Below are positions 1 through 9,773 of a DNA stretch of 64,000 bases, one piece after another (position 1 is the first letter of the stretch; every line of letters starts with the position of its first letter). Made by a program: the position numbers and the translations under genes. A model generated the notes under the pieces. It made no database searches. It saw nothing but the letters and a program-made list of their open reading frames with translations, and had not been told where the DNA came from. Origin of the DNA: Caballeronia sordidicola (GTDB taxonomy: Bacteria > Pseudomonadota > Gammaproteobacteria > Burkholderiales > Burkholderiaceae); NCBI RefSeq assembly GCF_000729995.1, contig NZ_JNFG01000015.1:115891-179890 (forward strand), given 5' to 3'.

Positions 1-415
1 CGGGCATGGCATCGAAGAGATGGGACAGCGTCTTGCGGACATCGCCGGCAAAACCCACCGCGGCGAGCGACGGCGTGGCATCGGCGAGCTTCGCTTTCGC
101 GCGCATCACGAACATCGACAAGCGTTTTTGCACCGATGCCTGGATGTCGGCGGAGAGCATCAGGCGCACGGCCTCGCCGCAACGCCACATCAAAAACGAC
201 GCCAGCAAGCGGCCCTTCGGTGAGCAATAACCCGCCAGACGCGCGTTTGACGCATCCAGATGCTGGACGTCGCTTGTCAATTGCGTGTGAAGAAAAGCAG
301 CGGCGTCGTCGCCGGTGGTATCGATAATGCCGAACTGCGTCAGCGGCACGAAAACGCCGGCGTGAAGGGCGGCGTCGAAGGAAGATGAAAGCGGTGAGAC
401 GGTCGGGGAATTCAT
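1..415 (-). CDS. ygfZ: YgfZ/GcvT-like folate-binding protein, N-terminal part (runs off left edge)
   Basis: Reading leftward from an ATG at 415 gives an open frame to the window edge (138 codons). It carries the family signature around Cys-Ser-Pro-Lys-Gly-Arg-Leu-Leu-Ala, which fits the K-G-R-x-x-[AS] motif of YgfZ. YgfZ proteins bind tetrahydrofolate and help repair or assemble certain Fe-S enzymes in the cytoplasm. The gene diverges from mltG with about 60 bp between starts, the arrangement usual in Burkholderia. The C-terminal half is outside the window, so integrity cannot be judged. Confidence 0.85.
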   Translation of the reverse strand, partial: MNSPTVSPLSSSFDAALHAGVFVPLTQFGIIDTTGDDAAAFLHTQLTSDVQHLDASNARLAGYCSPKGRLLASFLMWRCGEAVRLMLSADIQASVQKRLSMFVMRAKAKLADATPSLAAVGFAGDVRKTLSHLFDAMP

Positions 416-477
416 GAACTGACTTTGACGGATGCGAACGAAGTTATTATATGGGTCTTACCTAGAGCGTGTTTCGC

Positions 478-1494
478 ATGTCCCTTTTGAAGAAATGTTT
501 GATCGCGGCTGTCGTCGCGGTCGCGGTTGGCGGTGCGCTCGTCGGGGGCGTGTTCAAATGGGCGAACAGCCCGGTCGACCTGGCATCACCCGAACTCGAC
601 ATCACCATCAAATCCCACAGCACGTTACGCAGCGTGGCCCTCCAGCTGGACCGCGGCGGCGCGCACGTCCAACAGCAGTTGTTCGTGCTGATGACGCGCG
701 CGCTCGGTCTTTCAGCGCAGCTCAAGTCCGGTAACTACGCGTTCAAGGAGGGCATTACGCCCTACGAGATGCTGCAGAAAATCGCCCGCGGCGACGTCAA
801 CGAGTACGTGGCGACCGTAATCGAAGGGTGGACGTTCCAGAAAATGCGCAACGAACTGGACGGCAATCCGGCGCTGCAGCACGACACGGCGGGCATGACC
901 GACACCGACTTGCTGAAGGCCGTTGGCGCGCCGGATGACGTGATTGCGCGGGCGAGCGCGGAAGGCCTGTTTTTCCCCGACACCTATCTCTTCGATAAAG
1001 GCACGAGCGACATCGCCGTCTACAAACGGGCGTACAAGCTGATGCAGCAGCGCCTCGACGAAGCCTGGACCACTCGCGCGCAGAATTTGCCGTACAAGAC
1101 GCCTTATGAGGCGCTGATCATGGCGTCGATTGTCGAAAAGGAAACCGGGCGCGCCGCCGACCGGCCGTTGGTCGCGGCGGTGTTCACGAACCGGCTGCGC
1201 ATCGGCATGCCGCTGCAAACGGACCCTTCGGTGATCTACGGACTGGGTTCGGCCTACGGCGGCCGCCTGCGTAAAAAAGACCTGCAAACCGACACTCCGT
1301 ACAATACCTACACGCGCATGGGCCTTCCGCCCGGTCCGATCGCGCTGCCGGGCGTGGCAGCCCTCGCGGCGACGGTCAATCCTGCCTCCAGCGCGGCACT
1401 GTATTTCGTGTCGCGCGGCGACGGCAGCAGCTTCTTTTCAGACAATCTCGGCGACCACAATCGGGCCGTCGACAAGTACATCCGGGGACAATGA
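478..1494 (+). CDS. mltG: Endolytic murein transglycosylase MltG
   Basis: 338-residue inner-membrane protein with one N-terminal membrane anchor (about residues 5-25) and a periplasmic YceG domain. MltG cleaves nascent glycan strands and sets their length. The catalytic-region motif Ile-Val-Glu-Lys-Glu-Thr-Gly-Arg lies near residues 219-226 (Glu222 aligns with the essential Glu218 of E. coli MltG), followed by the Asn-Arg-Leu and Gln-Thr-Asp-Pro-Ser-Val-x-Tyr-Gly block typical of the family. A GTG at 469 is also in frame, but the ATG at 478 starts the membrane anchor directly and is preferred. The stop overlaps the tmk start (ATGA), so the two are translationally coupled. Confidence 0.93.
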   Translation: MSLLKKCLIAAVVAVAVGGALVGGVFKWANSPVDLASPELDITIKSHSTLRSVALQLDRGGAHVQQQLFVLMTRALGLSAQLKSGNYAFKEGITPYEMLQKIARGDVNEYVATVIEGWTFQKMRNELDGNPALQHDTAGMTDTDLLKAVGAPDDVIARASAEGLFFPDTYLFDKGTSDIAVYKRAYKLMQQRLDEAWTTRAQNLPYKTPYEALIMASIVEKETGRAADRPLVAAVFTNRLRIGMPLQTDPSVIYGLGSAYGGRLRKKDLQTDTPYNTYTRMGLPPGPIALPGVAALAATVNPASSAALYFVSRGDGSSFFSDNLGDHNRAVDKYIRGQ

Positions 1495-2114
1495 TGGTGC
1501 GCGGCAGATTCATCACGTTTGAAGGCATCGACGGCGCGGGCAAGACGACGCACCTCGCGTGGTTTCGTCAGCGCCTGGAAGACAAGATCGCAGCCACGGG
1601 CCGTTTGGTCGTGATCACGCGGGAACCCGGCGGCACGTCGCTGGGAGAAAGCCTGCGAGAATTGCTGCTCAACCAGCCGATGGACCTCGAAACCGAGGCG
1701 TTGCTGATGTTCGCCGCACGCCGGGAACATCTGGCGCAGATCATTGAGCCGGCGCTGGCGCGGGGCGACTGGGTGCTGTCGGACCGTTTCTCCGATGCCA
1801 CCTTCGCGTATCAAGGCGGCGGCCGCGGTTTGCCGCGCGACAAGCTGGAAGCACTCGAGCGCTGGGTGCAGGGCGGTTTCCAGCCGGATCTGACCGTGCT
1901 CTTCGATGTCCCGACGAACGTGGCCAGCGAACGACGCGGCGCGGTCCGCTCGCCGGATAAGTTCGAGAGCGAATCCGATTCGTTTTTCGGCCGCACCCGG
2001 GCTGAGTATTTGCGCCGGGCGGAGGAATCGCCGGAACGATTTGTGATAATTGATGCTACGCAATCGATAGTGGATATCCAGAAACAACTTGAATTAGTGA
2101 TCGCAAATATCTGA
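1491..2114 (+). CDS. tmk: Thymidylate kinase
   Basis: 207 residues. Phosphorylates dTMP to dTDP in DNA precursor synthesis. It has the P-loop [11 protein letters not shown] at residues 8-18, the Arg-Glu-Pro-Gly-Gly-Thr substrate motif, the Asp-Arg-(Phe/Tyr) motif followed by Ala-Tyr-Gln-Gly-Gly-Gly-Arg-Gly, and a lid with several arginines. Length matches the family. It overlaps mltG by 4 nt. Unlike the tight tmk-holB junction common in relatives, 203 AT-rich bases follow before holB. Confidence 0.96.
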   Translation: MMVRGRFITFEGIDGAGKTTHLAWFRQRLEDKIAATGRLVVITREPGGTSLGESLRELLLNQPMDLETEALLMFAARREHLAQIIEPALARGDWVLSDRFSDATFAYQGGGRGLPRDKLEALERWVQGGFQPDLTVLFDVPTNVASERRGAVRSPDKFESESDSFFGRTRAEYLRRAEESPERFVIIDATQSIVDIQKQLELVIANI

Positions 2115-2137
2115 TTTTAAATAAAAATCGGTAAATA

Positions 2138-2271
2138 GAATTTACTTTAAGTCGTGATCCCAGGCGGTTTTATCGCTGACAGTGCCTCCGATCAGAAGCT
2201 CGAAAAAACTTCAATTATTGTCAACAAACAATTGAATCAGTTGAGTTTTACCGACAAGTTAAAGTAAATTC
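2138..2271. repeat. Nested inverted repeats in the AT-rich tmk-holB gap
   Basis: A perfect 13-bp inverted repeat (GAATTTACTTTAA at 2138-2150 and its complement at 2259-2271) brackets about 108 bp. Inside lies a second hairpin with arms TTCAATT at 2210-2216 and AATTGAA at 2230-2236. The stretch is far more AT-rich than its surroundings. It could hold the holB promoter, an mRNA structure or a short transferred element; no ORF of note is present. Confidence 0.6.
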
Positions 2272-2317
2272 AGATTCACAAGATTGCACCGCAAACACCT
2301 GATCCAAAAGACTTTTC

Positions 2318-3355
2318 ATGATCTATCCGTGGCAAACCGATGACTGGACCCGTCTTGAGCAACTGCGTGCAAGCTGGCCGCATGCATTGCTCCTACATGG
2401 TCGCGCGGGCATCGGTAAATTGCAGTTTGCGCAGCATCTTGCTCAAAGCCTGCTCTGCGAAACACCGACCGACACGCGCGAACCGTGCGGAAAGTGCGTT
2501 GCGTGCCTGTGGTTCAGCCAGGGCAACCATCCCGACTATCGGGCGGTTCTGCCGGAAGCGCTCGCCGGTGAATTGGTCAACGACGACAAGGCCGATAAGG
2601 CCGAAAAGGCAGACGCCGAGGACGGCAAGAAAACGAAGGTCCTGAGCAAGGAGATCAAGATCGATCAGGTGCTCGGGCTGATGAATTTTTTCAGCCTCGG
2701 CTCGCACCGGGGCGGTTTGCGGGTCGTGTTGCTGTATCCGGCTGAATCGATCAACGTGTTCGCCGCAAACGCATTGCTCAAGACACTGGAAGAGCCGCCT
2801 GCGGGCGTGGTGTTCATTCTGGTGACAGCACGCGTGGACCGCTTGCTGCCGACGATCATCAGCCGCTGCCGCCAATGGCCGATGACCCTCCCGGCCACCG
2901 AGCCCGCCGTTGCATGGCTGGCGCAGCAGGGCGTGGAGCGTCCCGCAGCCGTGCTGGCAGAAGCCGGCGGAGCGCCGCTGACCGCGCTGGCGCTCGCCTC
3001 CGATGAAAACCGCGCGCTGCGTGATTTCGCGCTGGCGCAACTGGCCGCCGGCCCCGCTTGCGACGCGTTCGCGTGCGGAGAAAGCCTGCAGAAGCTGCCG
3101 GTGCCTATGGTGCTCGGCTGGCTGCAGCGCTGGCTTTACGATCTGCTCGCCCAGAAAACGGCGGGGCGTCCGCGTTACTTTCCGGGAGCATCGAAGGCGC
3201 TCGAACGCTGCGCCGCGCAGATCGATACCGAGCGTTTCGCCCGCTTTCAAAAGACGGTGACACGGCAGCGCGCGGTGGAAAATCATCCGCTGAACGCGCG
3301 GCTGGTGTTCGAAGAACTGTTCCTTGCGTACCGCGACGTGTTCACTGCCGCCTGA
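2318..3355 (+). CDS. holB: DNA polymerase III subunit delta'
   Basis: 345-residue AAA+ clamp-loader subunit. Delta' is the structural stator of the complex that opens and loads the beta clamp. The P-loop-like segment Gly-Arg-Ala-Gly-Ile-Gly-Lys is near residue 28. A cysteine zinc module follows (Leu-Leu-Cys, then Cys-Gly-Lys-Cys-Val-Ala-Cys), and the SRC sensor Ile-Ser-Arg-Cys-Arg is present. A charged Lys/Asp/Glu/Ala-rich insertion near residues 88-108 interrupts the first domain; family members outside the Burkholderiales usually lack it. No strong ribosome site precedes the ATG, and the long AT-rich leader suggests transcription separate from tmk. Confidence 0.93.
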   Translation: MIYPWQTDDWTRLEQLRASWPHALLLHGRAGIGKLQFAQHLAQSLLCETPTDTREPCGKCVACLWFSQGNHPDYRAVLPEALAGELVNDDKADKAEKADAEDGKKTKVLSKEIKIDQVLGLMNFFSLGSHRGGLRVVLLYPAESINVFAANALLKTLEEPPAGVVFILVTARVDRLLPTIISRCRQWPMTLPATEPAVAWLAQQGVERPAAVLAEAGGAPLTALALASDENRALRDFALAQLAAGPACDAFACGESLQKLPVPMVLGWLQRWLYDLLAQKTAGRPRYFPGASKALERCAAQIDTERFARFQKTVTRQRAVENHPLNARLVFEELFLAYRDVFTAA

Positions 3356-3415
3356 AAATGCGGCCCGAATAAGCTTCATGACATTCGATTCACTCTTTTT
3401 GCACACGACCGCACT

Positions 3416-3913
3416 ATGAACCTCGACTTCCGCGACGCCACGCTCGACGATCTTCCCGGCATTGTGGCTATCTACAATTCCACGGTGCCGTCGCGCCTTG
3501 TGACCGCCGACCTGGAACCCGTGACGCTCGAAAGCCGGCTCCAGTGGTTTCATGCCCATGGCCCGAAGGCTCGCCCGCTCTGGGTGGTCGAAGAAAACGG
3601 CGAGGTTATCGCGTGGCTGAGTTTTTCCGATTTCTACGGCCGTCCGGCTTACCTTCGCACGGCTGAAGTCAGCATCTATCTGGCCGAAAGCGCGCGTGGC
3701 AAAGGGCTTGGGAAGCAGCTGCTGCAAGCAGCACTGGAACGTGCGCCGGCGTTGGGTATCGACACACTGTTGGGCTTCATCTTCGGCCACAACGAAGCAA
3801 GCCTGCGCCTGTTCCAGCGCTTCGAATTCCAGACGTGGGGCACACTGCCGCGCGTCGCGGTGCTGGACGGCGTTGAGCGAGACCTCGTGATTCTCGGCCG
3901 GCGGCTCGGCTGA
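3416..3913 (+). CDS. GNAT acetyltransferase of the phosphinothricin/methionine-sulfone (Pat/MddA) type
   Basis: 165-residue single-domain GNAT protein. It begins with the Arg-Asp-Ala-x-x-x-Asp-Leu-x-x-Ile...Tyr-Asn pattern and has the acetyl-CoA loop Ala-Arg-Gly-Lys-Gly-Leu-Gly-Lys-Gln-Leu near residue 95, then the Gly-Phe-Ile-Phe-Gly-His-Asn and Asn-Glu-Ala-Ser-Leu blocks of Pat-like N-acetyltransferases. Such enzymes acetylate the free amine of small amino acids or analogues (phosphinothricin, methionine sulfone). The true substrate is unknown. It sits alone between holB and tatD. Confidence 0.85.
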   Translation: MNLDFRDATLDDLPGIVAIYNSTVPSRLVTADLEPVTLESRLQWFHAHGPKARPLWVVEENGEVIAWLSFSDFYGRPAYLRTAEVSIYLAESARGKGLGKQLLQAALERAPALGIDTLLGFIFGHNEASLRLFQRFEFQTWGTLPRVAVLDGVERDLVILGRRLG

Positions 3914-3970
3914 GCGGCTAGATGAACCATCACTTGAGAGCCCACCCAATCCCGCTTTAACGGAATTCCC

Positions 3971-4768
3971 ATGTTCGTCGATTCGCATTGCCACATCAAT
4001 TTCGAAGGCCTGGCCGACCGTCTGCCCGAAGTGCTCGACAAAATGCGCGAGCTGAAGGTGACGCATGCGCTGTGCGTCTCGGTTGATCTGGAGACGCTGC
4101 CTTCGGTGTTGAAGATCGCCGAAGAAAACGAGCATATTTACGCATCGGTCGGTGTGCATCCGGATCATGAGGACGCGCGTGAGCCGAGCGTAGCGGAGCT
4201 CGTGGAGCTGGCGCGGCATCCGAAAGTAGTGGCTATTGGCGAGACGGGGCTGGATTATTACCGTCTGGAAGGCCGCAGCATCGCGGATATGGAATGGCAA
4301 CGTGAACGCTTTCGCACGCACATCCGCGCCGCGCATGCGACGGCGAAACCGCTGATTATTCATACGCGGTCGTCGTGGGAAGACACGCTGCGGATCATGG
4401 CCGAGGAGCGAGCAAGCGTGCCGGGCGGCGTCATGCATTGCTTCACGGAACCGTGGCACGTCGCCGAGGCGGCGCTCGCCCAGGATTTTTACATTTCGCT
4501 GTCGGGCATTGTCACGTTCAAGAGCGCGAAAGACGTGCACGACGTCGCGGGGCGCGTGCCGCTCGAGCGTTTGCTGATTGAAACGGACTCGCCGTATCTG
4601 GCGCCGGTGCCGTATCGCGGGAAATCGAATGAACCTGCGTACGTAAGTTATGTCGGACGCTTCATCGCGCAATTGCGCGAGATGCCGGATGAAGCGCTGG
4701 CGGCAGCCACCACGCGTAATTTTTTCACGCTGTTCAAGATTCCGCAGGCGCAGCCAGCTGAGCATTGA
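3971..4768 (+). CDS. tatD: TatD-family metal-dependent deoxyribonuclease/hydrolase
   Basis: 265 residues with the amidohydrolase fold. It opens with the metal motif Asp-Ser-His-Cys-His at residues 4-8, has the Gly-Glu-Thr-Gly-Leu-Asp motif near 90-95, His-Thr-Arg near 135, Met-His-Cys-Phe near 155 and Glu-Thr-Asp-Ser-Pro-Tyr near 200. TatD/YcfH enzymes are 3'-5' exonucleases or related hydrolases. YcfH-type genes commonly sit next to tmk-holB, as here. Start is supported by a GGAA upstream of the ATG. Confidence 0.92.
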   Translation: MFVDSHCHINFEGLADRLPEVLDKMRELKVTHALCVSVDLETLPSVLKIAEENEHIYASVGVHPDHEDAREPSVAELVELARHPKVVAIGETGLDYYRLEGRSIADMEWQRERFRTHIRAAHATAKPLIIHTRSSWEDTLRIMAEERASVPGGVMHCFTEPWHVAEAALAQDFYISLSGIVTFKSAKDVHDVAGRVPLERLLIETDSPYLAPVPYRGKSNEPAYVSYVGRFIAQLREMPDEALAAATTRNFFTLFKIPQAQPAEH

Positions 4769-4875
4769 AGCTCGGTACGGTCTCGCCGCGGTCTCTTCAC
4801 TGCAGCGCGTCCGATCGATCGCCTGAAAGATCCGGTATTTCGTTATTAGAACGTTAAGTAATCCCCAAGGAACAC

Positions 4876-5661
4876 ATGCTTAAATTTTCGACGATTTCCT
4901 CTTCGCCCCTTCCGGGAACCCATTCGGGAGCCATTCGGCGAGCCCATTCAACACGTAAAACGTGGCGAACCCTCATGACGGGCCTGGTGCTGACGGCGGC
5001 CGCCATCGCGCAACCCGCTTTCGCGACGCCTGCCGACTCCATGATCAAGGCAGTAAAGTTCGACGACATATCTGCCGTTAAAAAGCTGTTGGCACAGGGC
5101 GTGGACCCGAATCTGGTTGATGACACCGGCACGCCGTTGCTCGTGATCGCGGCGAGGGAAAAGTCTGACAAGGTAGGCAAGCTGCTCGCCGATAACCCGA
5201 ATATCGACCTTGAAAAGCTCGATCCCGCCGGTGAAAACGCAATGATGCTCGCCGCCCTAAACGACGACCTCAACTTCGTGAACATCCTGATCGCGAAGGA
5301 TGCGGAAGTGAACAAGAAGGGCTGGACGCCGCTGCACTACGCTGCGACCAACGGTCACGACGACGTGGTGAAGGTGTTGCTCGACCATTCGGCTTACATC
5401 GACTCGGGCTCGCCCAACGGCACGACCCCGCTGATGATGGCGGCGCGCGGCGGCCATTTGTCGACGGTCAAGCTGCTGCTCGATGAAGGCGCCGATTTGC
5501 GCGTGAAGAACCAGATTGGCCTGACGGCGGTGGACTTCGCGAAGCAGTATCACGAGAAGGACGTGGCGGAAGGGCTGGCGGCACGGTTGGCAGCGATGCA
5601 AAACCAGGGCGCGGCGGGCGCGTCTGGAGCCCCGCAAAGCGGCGCAAACAGTGCAAAATGA
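4876..5661 (+). CDS. Exported ankyrin-repeat protein
   Basis: 261 residues. A basic N-terminal stretch is followed by a hydrophobic segment ending Ala-Phe-Ala (about residues 36-50), so it is likely secreted to the periplasm. Four to five ankyrin repeats follow (about 55-230) with the typical Gly-x-Thr-Pro-Leu-x-x-Ala-Ala and Gly-His-x-x-x-Val-x-x-Leu-Leu-x-x-Gly-Ala patterns, ending in a Gly/Ala-rich tail. An AAGGAA precedes the ATG. Ankyrin repeats bind proteins; no enzymatic domain is visible. The partner is unknown. Confidence 0.85.
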   Translation: MLKFSTISSSPLPGTHSGAIRRAHSTRKTWRTLMTGLVLTAAAIAQPAFATPADSMIKAVKFDDISAVKKLLAQGVDPNLVDDTGTPLLVIAAREKSDKVGKLLADNPNIDLEKLDPAGENAMMLAALNDDLNFVNILIAKDAEVNKKGWTPLHYAATNGHDDVVKVLLDHSAYIDSGSPNGTTPLMMAARGGHLSTVKLLLDEGADLRVKNQIGLTAVDFAKQYHEKDVAEGLAARLAAMQNQGAAGASGAPQSGANSAK

Positions 5662-5872
5662 CGCTCGCACGGCGAGGAACCTGACCCGGGTTTGACCGGC
5701 AACAGGTCCCGACCGCGCGATACGAGGAACAGCGGGTGTGATCCGGCGTGATAATCCGAAGAAAGGCGTCCGGGTGCGCTCGCTGATAAGACGGGTTTGG
5801 GCCTTCAAGACAGGTTGTTTTCACCTGCGCATCCAGGCCGGCCCGCAACTGCCAACATAAGAAAGGACCATC

Positions 5873-6229
5873 ATGCAGCGGGTTTTTGTCATGGCCAGTG
5901 TGCTCGCGTTTCCGCTTAGCGCGGCCGCGTTCACAGGCAACGATCTGAACATGCTTTGTACCAAGACGGACACAGCCTCACGCAGCGCATGCGCGGCTTA
6001 TATAGAAGGTGCCGCTGACGGCATCTACAACACCATCGAAGCGATTGGCGGCACATCGGGACCGCAGATCGGCCAGTATTTTTGCCTGCCAGTCGATGTC
6101 AAACCGCAGGAACTGACGGACGCGGTACGCAAGTTCATCGCCGACAATCCCACGCGCGGCAACTTCAACGCCACGACCATGGTGTCCCTCGGGCTCGGCA
6201 AGGCGTTCCCCTGCAAAGCTGAAAAGTAA
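5873..6229 (+). CDS. Small secreted Rap1a/Tai-like protein
   Basis: 118 residues with a clear signal peptide (cleavage after Ala-Ala-Ala, about residue 19). The mature part has four conserved cysteines: Leu-Cys near 29, Ala-Cys-Ala-Ala-Tyr-Ile-Glu-Gly-Ala-Ala-Asp near 42, Phe-Cys-Leu-Pro near 72 and a C-terminal Phe-Pro-Cys near 114. That spacing matches the Rap1a/Tai domain, first described as periplasmic immunity proteins against type VI amidase effectors (Ssp/Tae4). No effector gene is adjacent. RBS AGAAAGGA precedes the ATG. Domain assignment is by pattern; an immunity role is inference. Confidence 0.75.
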   Translation: MQRVFVMASVLAFPLSAAAFTGNDLNMLCTKTDTASRSACAAYIEGAADGIYNTIEAIGGTSGPQIGQYFCLPVDVKPQELTDAVRKFIADNPTRGNFNATTMVSLGLGKAFPCKAEK

Positions 6230-6473
6230 GCTGCCATTGGGCGTGGCGCGGGCGTGGCGCGGTTCATCCATGCCGCCCGGCCGGCGCAGCGCATGCTGCC
6301 GTGCAATAGAATAGTCATCTCATCACGCGGCTGGCAGGTCAATCCGGCCGGCCGCCGATGTCACTGATGCCACTGACGTCACCGCGCTCCATGCGCACTC
6401 AGACGCAATCGGGCTTTGCATAATCCCGTCGTATCCCCCGATATCACCTTCCAAGGCTGATCCCACGACGACG

Positions 6474-7817
6474 ATGACCTCTCTCGACTCCATCAATTTC
6501 AGCTCCATCGATTTCGACTCCTTCGAGCGAATCGCCTCCGCTCCGCTCAATACCTGGCCCGGCACGCTTGTCGTGGCGGCGCTTTCCGTGCTGTTCGCCA
6601 TTGGCGTGCATCGCGTGGGCGCTCGCATTCTGGGGCGCATTGCGCGGCCGTACCCCTTGATGAGCGTGGTATTGCGCTTTATCGACAAGCCCGCGCTCAC
6701 GCTGCTGATCATTCTCGGCCTGGGTTTCGTGCTGGTTGAAACCCCTGATGCGCTGCCATTCGCCGCCGCATTGCGCGACTTGCTCACCGTGCTGCTGATT
6801 GTCGCGCTGACGTGGCTTGCCGTGCGCTCAGTGGGCGCGGTGGCCGAGGCGCTGGTGCAAGCCCATCCGCTCGACAGCCAGGACAACCTGCAAGCGCGCC
6901 GGATTCACACGCAGGCGCGCGTGCTGGCGCGCTCGGTGATGGTGGTGATCGTGATCATCGGCTTCGGCGGGGCGTTGATGACGTTTCCCGCCGTGCGTCA
7001 GGTCGGCGCGAGTTTGCTGGCGTCGGCGGGTGTGGCGGGGCTGGTGGCCGGTATCGCCGCACGGCCGGTGCTCGGCAACCTGATCGCCGGATTACAGATC
7101 GCGTTGTCGCAACCCATCCGGCTCGACGATGTCGTGGTGATCCAGGGCGAATGGGGACGGGTGGAGGAGATCACCGGCACCTATGTATCTATCCGCATCT
7201 GGGACCAGCGGCGCCTGATCGTGCCGCTGCAATGGTTTATCGAGAATCCGTTCACCAACTGGACGCGCAATAGTTCGCAGATCATTGGCACGGTGTTTTT
7301 CTTCGTCGATTACCGCATGCCGCTCGCGCCGTTGCGCGAAGAGCTCGAGCGGATTTTGCAGAACGCGCCGGAGTGGGATCAGCGGGTGCAGGTGCTGCAG
7401 GTCACCGATGCCACCGAAAAGTCCATGCAGCTTCGCGTGCTCGTCAGTTCCTTCGATTCCGGCTTGAACTGGGATCTTCGATGCCGGGTGCGCGAAGGTC
7501 TGCTGGACTTCATGCAGTCGTCGTATCCGCAGTTCCTGCCGCGCACGCGGGCGGATATATCGCCGGAGGGGGAGCATGTCGATTTTGTCCCGCCGCTCGA
7601 ACGCAGCATGGCAGACGGCACTGACGGCATTGACGGTGCCGAAGTTGCAGCTCGCACGATCAGGCCACCGGTATCCCGCGGGACCGCCAATACGGAAGCC
7701 GATCCGGTGGCGAGCCGGGGAGAGCGGCACGGCCCTGACGCATCGGCGAATTCGGCGGCGAGCACCGCGCCGAGTGCACCCGGCGATGGCGCGCCGAAAC
7801 CCGCTGAGCGGCGCTGA
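6474..7817 (+). CDS. MscS-family mechanosensitive channel
   Basis: 447 residues. Four to five membrane helices (about residues 24-45, 62-84, 95-118, 145-165, 170-190) precede the conserved MscS pore/beta region. The Gly/Ala-rich pore helix is Ala-Gly-Val-Ala-Gly-Leu-Val-Ala-Gly-Ile-Ala-Ala-Arg-Pro. Then come Leu-Asp-Asp-Val-Val-Val-Ile-Gln-Gly-Glu-Trp-Gly and Val-Pro-x-x-Trp-Phe-Ile-Glu-Asn-Pro. The last about 75 residues are Ala/Ser/Pro/Gly-rich and probably disordered. Such channels release solutes on hypo-osmotic shock, consistent with the neighbouring trehalose gene. Confidence 0.9.
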   Translation: MTSLDSINFSSIDFDSFERIASAPLNTWPGTLVVAALSVLFAIGVHRVGARILGRIARPYPLMSVVLRFIDKPALTLLIILGLGFVLVETPDALPFAAALRDLLTVLLIVALTWLAVRSVGAVAEALVQAHPLDSQDNLQARRIHTQARVLARSVMVVIVIIGFGGALMTFPAVRQVGASLLASAGVAGLVAGIAARPVLGNLIAGLQIALSQPIRLDDVVVIQGEWGRVEEITGTYVSIRIWDQRRLIVPLQWFIENPFTNWTRNSSQIIGTVFFFVDYRMPLAPLREELERILQNAPEWDQRVQVLQVTDATEKSMQLRVLVSSFDSGLNWDLRCRVREGLLDFMQSSYPQFLPRTRADISPEGEHVDFVPPLERSMADGTDGIDGAEVAARTIRPPVSRGTANTEADPVASRGERHGPDASANSAASTAPSAPGDGAPKPAERR

Positions 7818-8081
7818 GCCAAGCTCGGTGGCGGTAAGACTGCGCACCAGCTCGCACCAAGCGACAATGAGAGCCCAGGCGGCGAGATCAAGAGAACGAG
7901 AGACCAAGAAGCCCGCCCGGGCATCGAAGAACGTGGCAATGAAATTGAACTGAGGCGGTTGTCCGGAGCCGAACAAAGATCATCGACAAAAAATAAACGG
8001 CCGCGACCCTGGAACATCTCACGCGTATGCGGCCGCGAAAAAATACACACACCCTGAGATTCGCAAAAAAGGAAGCCAGTA

Positions 8082-9500
8082 ATGACCCGCTTAGTCGTTG
8101 TATCGAACCGAGTAGCCTCTCCGACAGAAACCAAAGGCTCGGCCGGCGGCCTCGCCGTGGGCGTCTTCGGCGCGCTGAAGGACAGCGGTGGTGTCTGGTT
8201 CGGCTGGAGCGGCGATGTAGTCAGCGACAGCGTGGCGAACCAGGGACCTAAACTCGAACAGGACGGCGCAGTCACGTTCGCCACCGTCGGCTTGCCGAAG
8301 AAGGACTACGACCAGTATTACCGCGGTTTTTCGAACGCGACCTTATGGCCTGTCTTTCACTATCGCAACGACCTGGCCGTCTACGACCGCGACGAATACG
8401 CGGGATACAGACGGGTCAATTCCTGGCTGGCGCATCGCGCCATCAAGCTGCTGCAACCGGACGACGTCATCTGGGTCCACGACTATCATTTGATCCCGTT
8501 TGGCGAAGCGCTGCGTTCGGAAGGCGTGACCAACCGGATGGGCTTTTTCCTGCATATCCCTTTCCCTTCACCGCAGATCCTGCTCAACATTCCGCCGCAT
8601 GAGGAACTGGTCAAGTCGCTGTGCTGCTACGACGTAGTAGGTTTCCAGACGCCCGGCGACCAGGCTGCTTTCCACGATTACATCGTGCGTCACGCGCATG
8701 GAACAGCCACGGCCGATGGCGAAGTGGAGGCGTTCGGCCGCAAGTTAAAAACGGGCGTCTACCGCATCGGCATCTTCCCGGATGAAATCGCCGAGCAAGC
8801 CACTCGCGGCGAAGCGCGTCAGGATGTGATGGACCTGAAGCAAAGCCTGGAAGGCCGTAAGCTCATCATGAGCGTGGACCGGCTGGACTATTCAAAGGGC
8901 CTTGTCGAACGCTTCAAGGCGTTCGAGCATTTCCTCGAAAAATCGCCGGAATGGCGGGGCAATGTCACGCTGGTGCAAATCGCGCCGCCCACACGCTCGG
9001 ACGTGGATACGTACCAGCAGATCCGCCATAACCTGGAATACGAAGCAGGACGTATCAACGGCCGTTACTCGGGCCTCGACTACACGCCGATCCGCTACAT
9101 GAACCAGCGTTATGACCGGTGGAAGCTGATGTCGCTGTTTCGCGAGTCGCAGATCGGGCTGGTTACGCCGTTGCGCGACGGCATGAACCTGGTCGCGAAG
9201 GAATATGTCGCGGCGCAAAACCCCGACGATCCCGGCGTGCTCGTGCTGTCCCAGTTCGCAGGCGCCGCTGACGAAATGAAGGGTGCGCTGATGGTGAATC
9301 CGCACGACATAGTAGGCATGAGCGAGGCCATTGGACGGGCGCTCTCCATGCCGCTCGCCGAACGCCGCGAGCGCTACGAAACCAACATGGTGATGCTGCG
9401 CAAATACGACCTGGGCGTCTGGCGCGACTCGTTTCTCGCCGACCTGCGAGGCGTGAAATTGGACAAACAGCAGAGCAAACGCCCGGCGAACAACAAATAA
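8082..9500 (+). CDS. otsA: Alpha,alpha-trehalose-6-phosphate synthase
   Basis: 472-residue GT20 enzyme making trehalose-6-phosphate from UDP-glucose and glucose-6-phosphate. Visible motifs: N-terminal Val-Ser-Asn-Arg-Val and Ser-Ala-Gly-Gly-Leu-Ala loop, Trp-Val-His-Asp-Tyr-His-Leu-Ile-Pro near 130, [10 protein letters not shown] near 265, and [10 protein letters not shown] near 365. Length is that of bacterial OtsA. GGAAG lies before the ATG. No otsB phosphatase is adjacent, so it must be encoded elsewhere. Trehalose is a stress osmoprotectant. Confidence 0.96.
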   Translation: MTRLVVVSNRVASPTETKGSAGGLAVGVFGALKDSGGVWFGWSGDVVSDSVANQGPKLEQDGAVTFATVGLPKKDYDQYYRGFSNATLWPVFHYRNDLAVYDRDEYAGYRRVNSWLAHRAIKLLQPDDVIWVHDYHLIPFGEALRSEGVTNRMGFFLHIPFPSPQILLNIPPHEELVKSLCCYDVVGFQTPGDQAAFHDYIVRHAHGTATADGEVEAFGRKLKTGVYRIGIFPDEIAEQATRGEARQDVMDLKQSLEGRKLIMSVDRLDYSKGLVERFKAFEHFLEKSPEWRGNVTLVQIAPPTRSDVDTYQQIRHNLEYEAGRINGRYSGLDYTPIRYMNQRYDRWKLMSLFRESQIGLVTPLRDGMNLVAKEYVAAQNPDDPGVLVLSQFAGAADEMKGALMVNPHDIVGMSEAIGRALSMPLAERRERYETNMVMLRKYDLGVWRDSFLADLRGVKLDKQQSKRPANNK

Positions 9501-9773
9501 CACCTGATGCAGCGTCGACGAAGAACACTGCTCGTTAACCGAATATCGGCCTGAAAACCTCAAAAATTCGACGATATCCGAGTGTTTCGCGACTGTAACA
9601 GGGTCGTGAAAGTGAAAGTTTTGCTAACTTTTGGGCTTCCACGGCCAATAATACGGTGTCGTACTCGCGCGTGGTTTCGTTCACCGTCGCGCGCGAGGGC
9701 GTCCGGCGCCCGTGCGGATCACTATCACCGACTAAACATCACGGCGACGTAAGACCGAGTGGAGACAGCAACA
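9501..9773. other. Leader between otsA and the glycosyltransferase
   Basis: No ORF with coding character. A short hairpin with arms AAAGTT (9615-9620) and AACTTT (9626-9631) lies about 140 bp before the glycosyltransferase start in an otherwise GC-rich leader. Its role is unknown. Confidence 0.35.

Noticed and set aside
2393..4765. 790-codon leftward open frame antisense to holB, the acetyltransferase and tatD
   Set aside because: It is the mirror of three clear genes; high GC keeps the opposite frame free of stops. Composition rich in Arg/His/Gln is typical of such shadows.
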